Assembly (NCBI GenBank): GCA_002499945.1
Contig: DKYP01000046.1
Span: 1-32,032 of the forward strand
Source of the DNA: Lachnoclostridium sp. UBA7097
GTDB taxonomy: Bacteria; Bacillota; Clostridia; Lachnospirales; Lachnospiraceae
Reading direction: 5' to 3'
DNA length: 32,032 nt
The position numbers and the translations under genes were made by a program. Below, one piece after another: positions 15,263-24,900 of this stretch. The notes beneath the pieces were generated by a model. That model worked only from the letters and a program-made list of their open reading frames with translations. It was not told the DNA's origin and did no database searches. Positions within the stretch are counted from its first letter, which is position 1; each line of letters begins with the position of its first letter.

Positions 15263-15547
15263 ATGGAAGGTTTAACGAATATGATGGAAGAAACTGTTTT
15301 ATCAAAGATAGACCAGTTATGGCAGACAACTAATTACTGCAAATGCGACCAGTGTAAAATTGACATTGCTGCATTTGCACTTAACAGGCTTCCACCAAGG
15401 TATGTACATTCACTGGCAGGGCAGCTTATACATAAGTTTGATGCATCAACAACACAGATGGATGCGGAGATTACGGCATGTGTGTATAATGCTATTGTCC
15501 GTATAGGGGAAGACCCGAACCATGATTCTAAAAAAGTTACTTACTAG
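15263..15547 (+). CDS. comFB: ComFB family (late competence development) protein
   Basis: A 94-residue soluble protein. It shows the family cysteine cluster YCKCDQCKIDIAAFALNRLPPRYV, where the cysteines are expected to bind zinc, followed by the alpha-helical part that ends near IVRIGEDPNHD. Members in Bacillus lie in the comF operon; relatives in cyanobacteria have been reported as cyclic-di-GMP receptors, so a signalling role is possible. Here it is a stand-alone gene, with no comFA or comFC beside it. TAGGAG lies just before the start, and a hairpin follows the stop. Confidence 0.85.
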   Translation: MEGLTNMMEETVLSKIDQLWQTTNYCKCDQCKIDIAAFALNRLPPRYVHSLAGQLIHKFDASTTQMDAEITACVYNAIVRIGEDPNHDSKKVTY

Positions 15548-15561
15548 GATTGCTATTAGTA

Positions 15562-15609
15562 AACAAAGCGGGGAAAGAATACGGGAAGGTATTTTATCCC
15601 CGCTTTGTT
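15562..15609 (+). terminator. Probable terminator after comFB
   Basis: A perfect 13-base inverted repeat (AACAAAGCGGGGA at 15562-15574 with TCCCCGCTTTGTT at 15597-15609) has a further five-pair stem (AATAC/GTATT) inside its loop. The T-run is short (CTTTGTTAATAT), so termination may be incomplete, but the location between gene and next promoter fits. Confidence 0.7.
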
Positions 15610-15656
15610 AATATATACAAATATTTATATATTACTTAAAAAATTACCTAAAAAAG

Positions 15657-15685
15657 TTGACAAATAGAGTAAATTAAGTTAAACT
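15657..15685 (+). promoter_or_regulatory. Promoter for the phosphoglucomutase-galactosidase operon
   Basis: TTGACA at 15657-15662 and TAAACT at 15680-15685 with a 17-base spacer, 36 bases before the start codon at 15722. No operator dyad is evident. Confidence 0.75.
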
Positions 15686-15721
15686 ATCTTTAGCAAATAT
15701 TTACAAGGAGGAGTTAAAGGG

Positions 15722-17434
15722 ATGTATAATGAAATTTATAATGAATGGTGCAGCAATACATATTTTGATGAAGCTACACGTGGGGAACTTAAGGAGCTTG
15801 CTGGCAATGACGAGGAGATAAGGGACAGGTTTTATAAGAAGCTTGAATTTGGAACTGGTGGTTTAAGGGGGGTTATTGGTGCAGGTACCAACCGTATGAA
15901 TATCTACACAGTACGCCAGGCTACACAGGGGCTTGCAGACTATATTATCTCACAGCATGGCGAAGATAAAGGTGTTGCAATAGCTTATGATTCACGTATA
16001 ATGTCACCTGAATTTTCAAGGGAAGCAGCACTCTGCCTTAATGCAAACGGCATTAAAACATACCGTTTTGAATCATTAAGGCCTACACCTGAACTTTCAT
16101 TTGCAGTAAGGAAGCTTGGATGCATTGCAGGCATTGTTATTACAGCAAGCCACAATCCAAGGGAATACAACGGGTACAAAGTATACTGGGAGGACGGGGC
16201 ACAGATTACACCTCCGCATGATAAAAACATTATGAAGTGCATTTCAGAGGTAAATTCCTGGGAACAGGTTAAAACTATGGATGAAGGGGATGCCACAGAA
16301 AAAGGGCTTTATAATACAATAGGCGCAGAAATTGATGATGCATATATGGCAGAACTTAAGAAACAGAGCATACACCCTGAAATAATAGGCAAGGTTGCAG
16401 ACAGCATAAAGATTGTATATACACCTTTACATGGTACAGGCAATATTCCTGTAAGAAGGGTGCTTAAGGAACTTGGGTTTACCAATGTACAGATTGTTAA
16501 AGAGCAGGAAGCACCAGACGGCACTTTCCCTACAGTTGCATACCCTAACCCGGAGGATGCAAAGGCATGGGAGCTTGCGCTTAAGCTTGCAAAGAAAACT
16601 GATGCTGATATTATACTTGCAACAGACCCTGATGCAGACAGGCTTGGGGTTTATGCAAAAGATACAAAGACAGGTGAATATGTAAGCTTTACAGGTAATA
16701 TGTCAGGAATGTTAATTGCTGAATATATATTAAGGGAGCGTACTAAGACAGGCACACTGCCAGAAAACCCTGCACTTGTAGAAACCATTGTTACTACTGA
16801 TATGGCAAAGGCTGTTGCAGCATCATACGGGGTAAAACTTGTTGAAGTGCTTACAGGATTTAAGTATATTGGCGAACAGATTAAACTTTTTGAAGAAAAT
16901 AATTCCTATAATTATGTATTCGGGCTTGAAGAAAGTTATGGCTGCCTTGCAGGTACTTATGCAAGGGATAAAGATGCATGTGTAGCGGTTATGCTGTTAT
17001 GCGAAGTAGCAGCTTTCTATAAAGCACAGGATAAGACATTGTGGGATGCAATGCTTGAAATATACGAAAAATATGGTTATTATAAAGAGGGCCTTGCAAC
17101 GCTTACACTTAAAGGTGAAAAGGGCGCAGAAGAAATAAAAGGCATGATGGAGAAAATGCGCAGTGAAATGCCAGAAACAATAGGAGAGTATAAGGTACTT
17201 GCAATGCGTGATTACCTGAAGGGCACAAGGAAAACAGCAGAAGGGGAAGAAGGTGCAACAGGGCTTCCAGAGTCTAATGTAATATACTTTGAACTTTCTG
17301 GTGATGCATGGTGCTGTGTACGCCCGTCAGGTACTGAGCCTAAGATTAAGTATTACTGTGGCGTCAAGGGCAGTTCCTTAGAAGATGCAGATGTTAAGCT
17401 TGAAGGCCTTAAAAAAGCTCTTATGGAGCAGTAA
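15722..17434 (+). CDS. Phospho-sugar mutase (phosphoglucomutase)
   Basis: Interconverts glucose 1-phosphate and glucose 6-phosphate (some relatives also mannose phosphates). The 570-residue protein has the four-domain layout of the alpha-phosphohexomutases: the opening GTGGLRGVIGAGTNRMN, catalytic Ser143 in TASHNPREYNGYK, magnesium loop DPDADRLG (Asp302, 304, 306), sugar-binding GLEESYG near residue 400 and the phosphate site VRPSGTEPKIK near the C-terminus. Length and sequence resemble Bacillus PgcA. AGGAGG precedes the start. An alpha-galactosidase gene begins 13 bases after the stop, suggesting cotranscription and a link to galactoside or glycogen metabolism. Confidence 0.94.
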   Translation: MYNEIYNEWCSNTYFDEATRGELKELAGNDEEIRDRFYKKLEFGTGGLRGVIGAGTNRMNIYTVRQATQGLADYIISQHGEDKGVAIAYDSRIMSPEFSREAALCLNANGIKTYRFESLRPTPELSFAVRKLGCIAGIVITASHNPREYNGYKVYWEDGAQITPPHDKNIMKCISEVNSWEQVKTMDEGDATEKGLYNTIGAEIDDAYMAELKKQSIHPEIIGKVADSIKIVYTPLHGTGNIPVRRVLKELGFTNVQIVKEQEAPDGTFPTVAYPNPEDAKAWELALKLAKKTDADIILATDPDADRLGVYAKDTKTGEYVSFTGNMSGMLIAEYILRERTKTGTLPENPALVETIVTTDMAKAVAASYGVKLVEVLTGFKYIGEQIKLFEENNSYNYVFGLEESYGCLAGTYARDKDACVAVMLLCEVAAFYKAQDKTLWDAMLEIYEKYGYYKEGLATLTLKGEKGAEEIKGMMEKMRSEMPETIGEYKVLAMRDYLKGTRKTAEGEEGATGLPESNVIYFELSGDAWCCVRPSGTEPKIKYYCGVKGSSLEDADVKLEGLKKALMEQ

Positions 17435-17447
17435 AAGGAGATAATCT

Positions 17448-19622
17448 ATGGTTATTTATGACAGCAGTAAAAGAGTGTTTAAACTTGATACAGAGAATAC
17501 AAGTTATGTAATGGGTGTAACAGAAGAAGGGTATCTGGGTAATATTTATTATGGAAAGAAAGCAGATACAACAGACCTTATGTATGCAATGCGCATAGAT
17601 GAACACCCGTTTACACCAGCAAAACTGCCAGGTGAAAAAATTGGCTTTATGGACAGGTTTCCTTCAGAGTATCCATTTGACGGGACAGGTGATTTTCATG
17701 GAAACTGTATAAATATAAGAAACCATAAAGGGCAGGAGGGGCTTGAACTTAAGGTCCAGTCACATAATATTTATACAGGGAAAAGAAAGATTAACGGTAT
17801 GCCTTCTGCAAGGGGCGAGGGCACTATGTCACTTGATATTGTGCTTTCAGATAAAGCTGTTGGTGCAGAGGTAATTTTAACTTATACTGTTTATGAAGAA
17901 TGTGATATAATTACACGCAGCGCCAGGGCAGTTAATGTATCAGATAAGGAATTTTATATAACAAAGGCGCTTTCAGCATGTTTAAACCTTGAAACAGATG
18001 TTAGTGATATATTGTCACTCCATGGCTCATGGGCAAGGGAACGCCATATACAGAGAAGCAAGATAAATTATGGAAGTTACGTTATTGAATCACTAAGAGG
18101 CGAGCCAGGACACCAGGACCATCCATTTATTGCACTGCTTTCAGAGAACTGCAATAAAGAGAGTGGTGATGTGTATGCAATGAACTTAGTATATTCAGGA
18201 AACTTTATTGCAAGGGTACAGAAAGACCAGTTTGACAGGGTGAGGGCAAGCATTGGCATTAACCCGGAACATTTCTGCTGGAAGCTTGAGGGCGGGCAGG
18301 AATTTGAAATGCCAGAAGTTATTATGCAGTATACTTGCAAAGGAACTAATGGCATGACCAATAATTTCCATAACTTTTTCAGAAAGTATATACTGCCTCC
18401 AAGATGGACAGATGCAGAACGCCCGGTCCTTATTAATAACTGGGAAGCAACTTATTTTGACTTTAACGATGACAAGCTTGTCCAGATTGCAGAGGAAGCA
18501 TCAAAACTTGGGATAGAAATGCTTGTTATGGATGATGGCTGGTTTGGGCACAGGAATCTTGATAACAGCAGCCTTGGTGACTGGTATGTAAATGAGGAAA
18601 AGATTAAAGGCGGGCTTAAGAAGCTTGTGGACAGGGTAAATGCACTTGGAATGAAGTTTGGCATATGGTTTGAGCCTGAAATGATTTCGCCGGATTCAGA
18701 TTTATACAGGGAGCACCCGGAATGGGCACTTGCACTTGACGGCAGGGAACCAGGGCTTTGCAGGACACAGTATGTACTTGACTTTTCAAGGCATGAAGTT
18801 GTTGATTATATATATAGCAGGCTGTATGAAATACTTAAATCAGCTAATATTGAATATGTAAAATGGGATATGAACAGGCCATTAGCAGAAGCAGCAAGCC
18901 TTTCACTGCCAGCAGACAGGCAGGGCGAGGTATTGCACAGGCATGTGCTTGCACTTTATGAATTACAGGAAAGGCTTGTAACTGACTTCCCGGACCTTCT
19001 TCTTGAGAACTGTTCAGGAGGCGGTGCAAGGTTTGATGCAGGCATGTTGTACTACAGCCCGCAAATATGGTGCTCTGATAATGCAGACCCGGTTGAAAGG
19101 CTTATGATACAGGAAGGCACACATTTAATTTACCCGCTTTCAACTACAGGCACACATGTTGCAGACTCCCCTAACCATGTAAATGGGAGGGTAACGCCAT
19201 TTGATACACGTGCAGATGTTGCATTAACAGGAACATTCGGGTATGAACTTGATGTAACACGCATTGCAGAGGAAGAGAGAAACCTTATACCAGCCCAGAT
19301 TGAAAAATATAAGAAATACAGGCATCTTGTACAGACAGGTGATTATTACAGGATTGCATCATTCAGGGAAAATGGCAGGTATGACAGCTATATGGTTGTA
19401 TCAAAAGATAAAGACAAGGCTGTACTTATATATGTACAGGTTGTCACAGATTCAAATGTATTAACCAAAAAGCTTAAATTATACGGGCTTGCACCAGATA
19501 AGAAATATAATATTGATGGTGTGGAATACCTTGGAAGCACCCTTATGAACGTAGGATATATAATGAAACCATTAAGAGGCGATTTCCAGTCCGTAGTAGT
19601 AGAAATAAACCCTGCAGAATAA
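17448..19622 (+). CDS. Alpha-galactosidase, GH36
   Basis: Releases galactose from raffinose-family sugars and other alpha-galactosides. The 724-residue product, without a signal peptide, is the intracellular GH36 type. It has an N-terminal beta-sandwich (about 1-320), a TIM-barrel (about 325-640; NNWEATYFDF, MDDGWFG) and a C-terminal beta domain. The nucleophile is Asp474 (YVKWDMNR) and the acid/base is Asp544 (WCSDNADPVERL), both preserved, as is the NCSGGGARFD block. AAGGAG precedes the start. It shares an operon with the phosphoglucomutase, but no transporter or galactokinase is in the window, so sugar uptake must be encoded elsewhere. Confidence 0.95.
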   Translation: MVIYDSSKRVFKLDTENTSYVMGVTEEGYLGNIYYGKKADTTDLMYAMRIDEHPFTPAKLPGEKIGFMDRFPSEYPFDGTGDFHGNCINIRNHKGQEGLELKVQSHNIYTGKRKINGMPSARGEGTMSLDIVLSDKAVGAEVILTYTVYEECDIITRSARAVNVSDKEFYITKALSACLNLETDVSDILSLHGSWARERHIQRSKINYGSYVIESLRGEPGHQDHPFIALLSENCNKESGDVYAMNLVYSGNFIARVQKDQFDRVRASIGINPEHFCWKLEGGQEFEMPEVIMQYTCKGTNGMTNNFHNFFRKYILPPRWTDAERPVLINNWEATYFDFNDDKLVQIAEEASKLGIEMLVMDDGWFGHRNLDNSSLGDWYVNEEKIKGGLKKLVDRVNALGMKFGIWFEPEMISPDSDLYREHPEWALALDGREPGLCRTQYVLDFSRHEVVDYIYSRLYEILKSANIEYVKWDMNRPLAEAASLSLPADRQGEVLHRHVLALYELQERLVTDFPDLLLENCSGGGARFDAGMLYYSPQIWCSDNADPVERLMIQEGTHLIYPLSTTGTHVADSPNHVNGRVTPFDTRADVALTGTFGYELDVTRIAEEERNLIPAQIEKYKKYRHLVQTGDYYRIASFRENGRYDSYMVVSKDKDKAVLIYVQVVTDSNVLTKKLKLYGLAPDKKYNIDGVEYLGSTLMNVGYIMKPLRGDFQSVVVEINPAE

Positions 19623-19645
19623 ATTTTACTTTTATATTTATATAA

Positions 19646-19684
19646 GGCATGTACTGGCTGATAAAACTAGTACATGCCATTTTG
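19646..19684 (+). terminator. Terminator after the alpha-galactosidase gene
   Basis: GGCATGTACT (19646-19655) and AGTACATGCC (19669-19678) form a perfect ten-pair stem with a 13-base loop, followed by ATTTT. It lies 23 bases past the stop codon, between two convergent transcription units. Confidence 0.8.
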
Positions 19685-19728
19685 ACATAAAAATTGAATA
19701 ATTTTATTTTTCTTTGGCAGGAATAAGG

Positions 19729-21438
19729 TTAGTCCTCAAATACTTTTTTAAATTCTTTCTTTGTAACTTCTTTTACATTACCATTATCAATAATAAGGTA
19801 TACACTATTTTTTCCAGTAGCACCAGATGTATATAACATTTTGGACTTATCCCAGAATCCTGCAATATCTTTTCCTTTATACTGCCACATATCCACAGAC
19901 TGTTTATAGGTTATGCCATAATTTTTATAATCTTCTAATAATGTGCTGTTATCACCGCCATCATCTTCTGAAGTGGCATAATTAACATTAGCCTCTGATA
20001 CAATAGTTTCACTGCCGTCTTTTGCATCATCTTCTGAAACTGCGTAGGAATCATCCAGTGCATAAGTTACTATTTTTACATCCGGGTTCTCTTCTTCTTT
20101 AAATGGTTCCATTACATATGGTATTCCAACTTCTTCAAATCCCGTAATTTCATTATCAGAATTTCTTTTTACCTTAATTCCCACTTCGCCGGCTTCATCA
20201 GTTAAATGTGTGGAAACATTCTTGCTGGTTTCATCATAGAAATATCCAACTATTTTTCCGTTATACATCAAATGCCCTGTTTTTTCATTATAGGACAGCC
20301 CATATTTTTCATATTCTTTAAATTCTTCCGTATTTGCAAAATAACTAAAGTCATTGTTTTTGCCATCGTAGTAATTGTATATTGCAGAAGGTGTAGCACC
20401 GGAAGCATTTTCATTAACAAGGTTTTCCATTTTTCCAATGTTATTTTGTGTATTTATAACTTTTTGGTTATTATCTTCAGGTACAGTGCCTTTTGCAAAT
20501 ACTGTTACAGCAGTACCAAGTAGAACAGCAGCACATATTGCGCCTGGAACTGTTATTTTTTTATAATTCATAATTGCCTCAATCCTTTCTTTGACAGGTT
20601 TTTTTCCAAATCCATTAGAAAAAAACTGCCAGCTGTATTGGTTTTCTGCAAAGTCTACCAGTGCCATTGCATAATCTTTTTTTGCATTCTCCCCAAAAAT
20701 ATAAAGCACCTTTTCATCACATGACATTTCCAAATCCCTGTTAAATAAAATATACATTAGCCATACTAACGGGTTAAACCAGTGTATGCAGAGTGCAGCA
20801 AGTATTATAACCTTCCACAAATTGTCAGCCCTTTTTATATGGATTAGCTCATGTGTGGCAATGTATTTCAAGGAAAGCATGTTGTCTGGCTTAAAAAGCT
20901 TTGGGAAAATAATCCCGGGGTGTATTATCCTAGATGCCAGCGGAGTAGAAATCCTGTCAGAAGTTAATAAGCTTATTCCCTCTGGTATTCCTGCCATCTG
21001 CCTTAAATTAATTTCCTGTTCCTTTGTTACAGGGATGGCTTCACGTATTATCTGGTATTCTTTTAAATATAATAATGCAAAAATAATAACAAGGGTTACT
21101 GTTACAGTAATCCATATAAGCACTGGCAGGTTAATATTAAAAGTATTAGCAGCTGCCCCAGGTATATCTTGGATTTTTGTCTGTATAGAAGGTTTTTTCA
21201 AAGTGCCAGGAATTACAGTAGCTGCAGGATTTGCAGGACGGGCTTTGGACGCGGACTGTAATAACGGCTGTAAAATACCATATTTAAAAGGCAGGTCAAA
21301 TGGTATTACCAGCCTTAAAATTACGATATCCCATAACAGCACAAAAACCCTTTTTGGTATTCTGTTATTCAGAATATGGCGCAGTATAATAATAAAAATA
21401 ATCAGGACCCCGCCAGAAAGACTCATTTTTAATAACAT
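19729..21438 (-). CDS. M56 (BlaR1/MecR1-like) membrane metalloprotease
   Basis: A 569-residue signal-transducing protease that in the family cleaves its partner BlaI repressor. The membrane part has hydrophobic segments near residues 5-25, 30-48, 105-127, 208-235 and 297-316. The zinc site is HELIH (196-200) with a third ligand expected at Glu237 (EMSCDE). The outer domain (about 320-569) is not the penicillin-binding domain of BlaR1; it holds two copies of a short motif, at about 376-402 and 504-530, each with YGxxY then a hydrophobic-Tyr-x-Gly-Lys and GF/GYF, split by an acidic linker. The signal sensed is therefore unknown. It follows blaI by 20 bases and is cotranscribed. Confidence 0.9.
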   Translation of the reverse strand: MLLKMSLSGGVLIIFIIILRHILNNRIPKRVFVLLWDIVILRLVIPFDLPFKYGILQPLLQSASKARPANPAATVIPGTLKKPSIQTKIQDIPGAAANTFNINLPVLIWITVTVTLVIIFALLYLKEYQIIREAIPVTKEQEINLRQMAGIPEGISLLTSDRISTPLASRIIHPGIIFPKLFKPDNMLSLKYIATHELIHIKRADNLWKVIILAALCIHWFNPLVWLMYILFNRDLEMSCDEKVLYIFGENAKKDYAMALVDFAENQYSWQFFSNGFGKKPVKERIEAIMNYKKITVPGAICAAVLLGTAVTVFAKGTVPEDNNQKVINTQNNIGKMENLVNENASGATPSAIYNYYDGKNNDFSYFANTEEFKEYEKYGLSYNEKTGHLMYNGKIVGYFYDETSKNVSTHLTDEAGEVGIKVKRNSDNEITGFEEVGIPYVMEPFKEEENPDVKIVTYALDDSYAVSEDDAKDGSETIVSEANVNYATSEDDGGDNSTLLEDYKNYGITYKQSVDMWQYKGKDIAGFWDKSKMLYTSGATGKNSVYLIIDNGNVKEVTKKEFKKVFED

Positions 21439-21458
21439 AATAATCCCCCAGTCTGGTA

Positions 21459-21818
21459 TTATTTTATATTGTTTACCATATCTTTAAGCTCTGCTATTTC
21501 ATCAGGGGTAAGGTTATTGCCTGAAAGAAACGCAGCAAAAAACTGTTTCTTTGAGCCGTTAAACATCCTTTCAACAAGCTCTTCCGTTTCATAAGCCTGT
21601 ACATCTTCCTTTGAAACCACAGCCTTACAGATAAACTTTGGTTCAAGCCTCTGTATTGCACCCTTATCTATACATTTCTTAATAACTGTATATGTGGTGT
21701 TGCGGTTCCATCCTGTTTCTTCCTTTAAAATCTTTGCTATCTGCCCGGCGCTTAAATCACCTTCCCGCCATAAAATTTCCATAACCTTTAATTCTGAATC
21801 AAAGAATTTTATTTCCAT
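21459..21818 (-). CDS. blaI: BlaI/MecI/CopY family transcriptional repressor
   Basis: A winged-helix repressor of 119 residues that dimerises on DNA and is inactivated by cleavage by its M56 partner. The family pattern is clear: FDSELKVMEILW, LSAGQIAKILKEETGWNRNTTYTVIKKCIDKGAI (recognition helix around NRNTTYTVIK) and a C-terminal dimerisation helix. The start is set at 21818 because AAAGGA is seven bases upstream; the ATG at 21824 is too near. Three dyads of one type lie just upstream of its start and overlap its promoter, so autorepression of the blaI-M56 operon is the obvious model. Confidence 0.93.
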   Translation of the reverse strand: MEIKFFDSELKVMEILWREGDLSAGQIAKILKEETGWNRNTTYTVIKKCIDKGAIQRLEPKFICKAVVSKEDVQAYETEELVERMFNGSKKQFFAAFLSGNNLTPDEIAELKDMVNNIK

Positions 21819-21852
21819 TTCCATATCCTTTCTTTCTCTTCAAAACAAAATA

Positions 21853-21930
21853 ACTATTGCAATAGTGGTTACATTTTTATACTATCACAATAGTCATTAT
21901 TAGTCAATATTTTTTTACTATCCAAATAGT
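21853..21930 (-). promoter_or_regulatory. BlaI/M56 operon promoter with three dyad operators
   Basis: On the minus strand, TTGACT (21902-21907) and TAGTAT (21879-21884) are 17 bases apart. Three copies of the dyad ACTATnnnnATAGT lie at 21853-21866, 21881-21894 and 21917-21930, the middle one overlapping the -10 box. The four central bases differ (TGCA, CACA, CCAA). The arms are identical in all three, strong evidence for one DNA-binding protein, most likely the BlaI encoded directly downstream. Confidence 0.88.
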
Positions 21931-21934
21931 CATT

Positions 21935-24900
21935 TTAATTAAGTATTTTATCAAGGGTATCAAATAAATTCCCAATATCAATCGGTTTGGCTATATGTGC
22001 ATTCATTCCACACTTTAATGCTTCATGCTTGTCCTCTTCAAATGCATTGGCAGTCATTGCGATAATCGGTATTTTGGCAAGTTCTTTATTATCAAGGTTT
22101 CTGATTGCCTTAGAGGCTTCATAGCCGTTCATTACAGGCATCTGTATATCCATAAGTACAAGCTGGTAATAACCAGGTGTTGATTTTTTAACCATATCAA
22201 GTGCCACTTTGCCATTATTTGCAACTTCTGTGGAAAATCCGGCTTCATTTAAAAGCGTACATGCAATTTCCTGGTTTAAATCAACATCTTCTGCCAGAAG
22301 GATACGTCCTGTATGGTGTTTCTTTGTTTTTTTATTTTCTTCTTTTTTCTCCTTGCCAGTACCTATAACTGAATTCAGGCAACTGCTAAGTTCTGATAAA
22401 AACAATGGTTTGCTGCAAAATGCTGTTATGCCGGCTTCCCTGGCTTCTTCTTCGATATCAGACCAGTCATATGCAGTCAGTATAATAATTGGTACATTGC
22501 CACCGGTTTCTTTTTTAATCCGTCTTGCAACTTCAACGCCATTAAGGTCAGGCAGAAGCCAGTCAATAATATAGACACGGTAATCATTGCCACGCATTAC
22601 TGCCTGGTGGGTGCGCAGCACTGCTTCCCTGCCTGACATTGTCCATTCTGCACTCATCCCAATCTGTCCAAGCATATATGATACACTGTCGCAGGTATTA
22701 AAATCATCATCTACAACAAGTGCCCGGCAGCCTTTTAATTCCTGTATGGCCTCCTGGTTATTTTCTTCTGGATGCAAACGGAACGTGAAGGAAACAATAA
22801 ATTCTGTGCCTATACCCTGTTCGCTTTTTACAGAGATTGACCCATTCATTAAATCAACAATGTTCTTGGTAATAGCCATTCCAAGACCAGTCCCCTGTAT
22901 GCCGCTTGTTGTAGATGTCTGTTCCCTTTCAAATGGCTCAAAAATATGTTTTACAAACTCATTGCTCATTCCAATGCCTGTATCTTTAATATAAAATTCA
23001 TAATTTGCATAGCCTTCCGGCGCACCAGGTTTTTCTGTAACCCTCATGCTTACAGAGCCGCCAGCACCTGTATATTTGACAGAGTTGCTTAAAAGATTTA
23101 AAAGTACCTGGTTAAGCCTGAGTTTGTCACAGTAAATATTTTCGTCAAATACATCTACAGTGTCAATATAAAATTCAAGCTGCTTCGCCTTTATGTCTGC
23201 CTGTATTATATTTTGCAGCCCATGCAGTAGTTTTGGGAGGCTGCATTTATTTTCATTAAGGCGTATCTTGCCGCTTTCAATACGGCTCATATCAAGCACA
23301 TCATTAATAAGGCTTAGAAGATGGTTGCCAGATGTCATAATTTTACCAAGATATTCCCCGACCTGTTCCTTATTGTCAATATGTGTAATGGCAAGGTTTG
23401 TAAAGCCGACAATTGCATTCATAGGTGTGCGTATGTCATGTGACATATTGGAAAGGAATATGCTTTTTGCCTTATTTGCCCTGTTTGCCTGTTTCAATGC
23501 ATCTGTCAGCAGGCTTTTATGTTCCATTTCTTTGCGGGTTTTCTCATCTACGCTGCAAAGCCCAAGTACAATTCCGTGGGTTTTTTCCCAGTTGCCTGCC
23601 CGTACTATTTTCATCTGGTAATATTCAATATCTTCATTTTTATTAATCCTGAAGTTGACATAATAAAGCTTTTTTTCTGAAAGTTCTTTTTTAATATAAT
23701 CAACTGATGAAGCATTATAAAGCATTTCCTGGTCATCTTTATAAACAGCCTTTTTAATAAAAATTTCCATATACCTTTCCAATGAAAAGTCTTTATTAAA
23801 AGCCTTATTAAACCTGTAACTGTCATTATCTGCAATCTGGAGAAGTTTTCCCCTGCCTGTGTCAAGGTAAAAGAAACATACAAGGTTAAAGTCTACAGTA
23901 AGTGCATGTACCAGTTCCGTATGGTATCTTTCGTTTTCCATGCGTTCCTTTTTTTCCTTTAACTTCTGGTCGGTACAGTCTAAAAGGAAACGCTGGTAGA
24001 AGAGAGTCCCATCTTCTTCAAGCAGTTTGACATTTCCCATAATGTGCAGTATTTCACCATTACCATGCTTTACCCTGTATTCCACATTAACAGTGTCGCC
24101 AGGTTTTTTAAGCTGTTTAATACATTCACGGAGCTTTGGCTGGTCTTCTTCCATAACAGAAGGTGCAACTAAATTAAAACCGTCTTCTATTAATTCTTTC
24201 TTGGAACCATAACCAAGTATATTAAGGGCAGCCCTGTTTATGCTTATTATACGTGAGCCGTCAAGTGAATGGGTCATAATGCCACAGTCAAGGGATGTAA
24301 AAAGTTTTTCAAGTGTAAGGTTCTTTTTCAGGAGTTCCTGTTCATATTCACGCTCCTGTGTTATATCAATGGCAATGCCAACTGTCCCCATTACACTGCC
24401 ATCAATATCATATAACGGGGATTTGTAAGTGTTAAGCAGTTTTGTGCCATTGCCTGTTTTAATTGTTTCTTCATTAACAAATGTTTTTCTTTCTGATATA
24501 ACTTTATTTTCAGATTCTATGCATGCAGGGTCATCCTGCTCAACATCCCATATATATGCGTGCCTGCGTCCCTCTATCTGCTCTCTTGTCTTATTGGCAG
24601 TTTTGCAAAAGCTGTCATTTACTTTTTTATGTATGCCATTTTTGTCTTTATACCAGACCAGGTTCGGGACACTGTCCATGGCGGCCTCCAGGTACTGGCT
24701 GGTCTGCCAGTAATCCTTGTCCCTTTTATATGACTGCTGCCATCTGAGAAAATGGAAGCGCAATTCTTCATCTGTCATTGGAAGTGTCCATATGTCATTA
24801 ATTTTATTAAAACTGTCTGCCAGGGATGCAGCCTGTTCTTTATCTGCAAGGAGTATAATGGTGGTATCCTGGCTTTTACAGGAAAGCAGGATATTAAGTG

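Noticed and set aside
15681..17434. Alternative call of phosphomannomutase or phosphopentomutase for the gene at 15722
   Set aside because: Length, the four domain motifs and GLEESYG favour the PgcA-type phosphoglucomutase; substrate preference still needs an assay.
20786..21487. Plus-strand open frame of 233 codons opposite the M56 gene
   Set aside because: Hydrophobic because it is antisense to membrane segments; no ribosome site or homology pattern.
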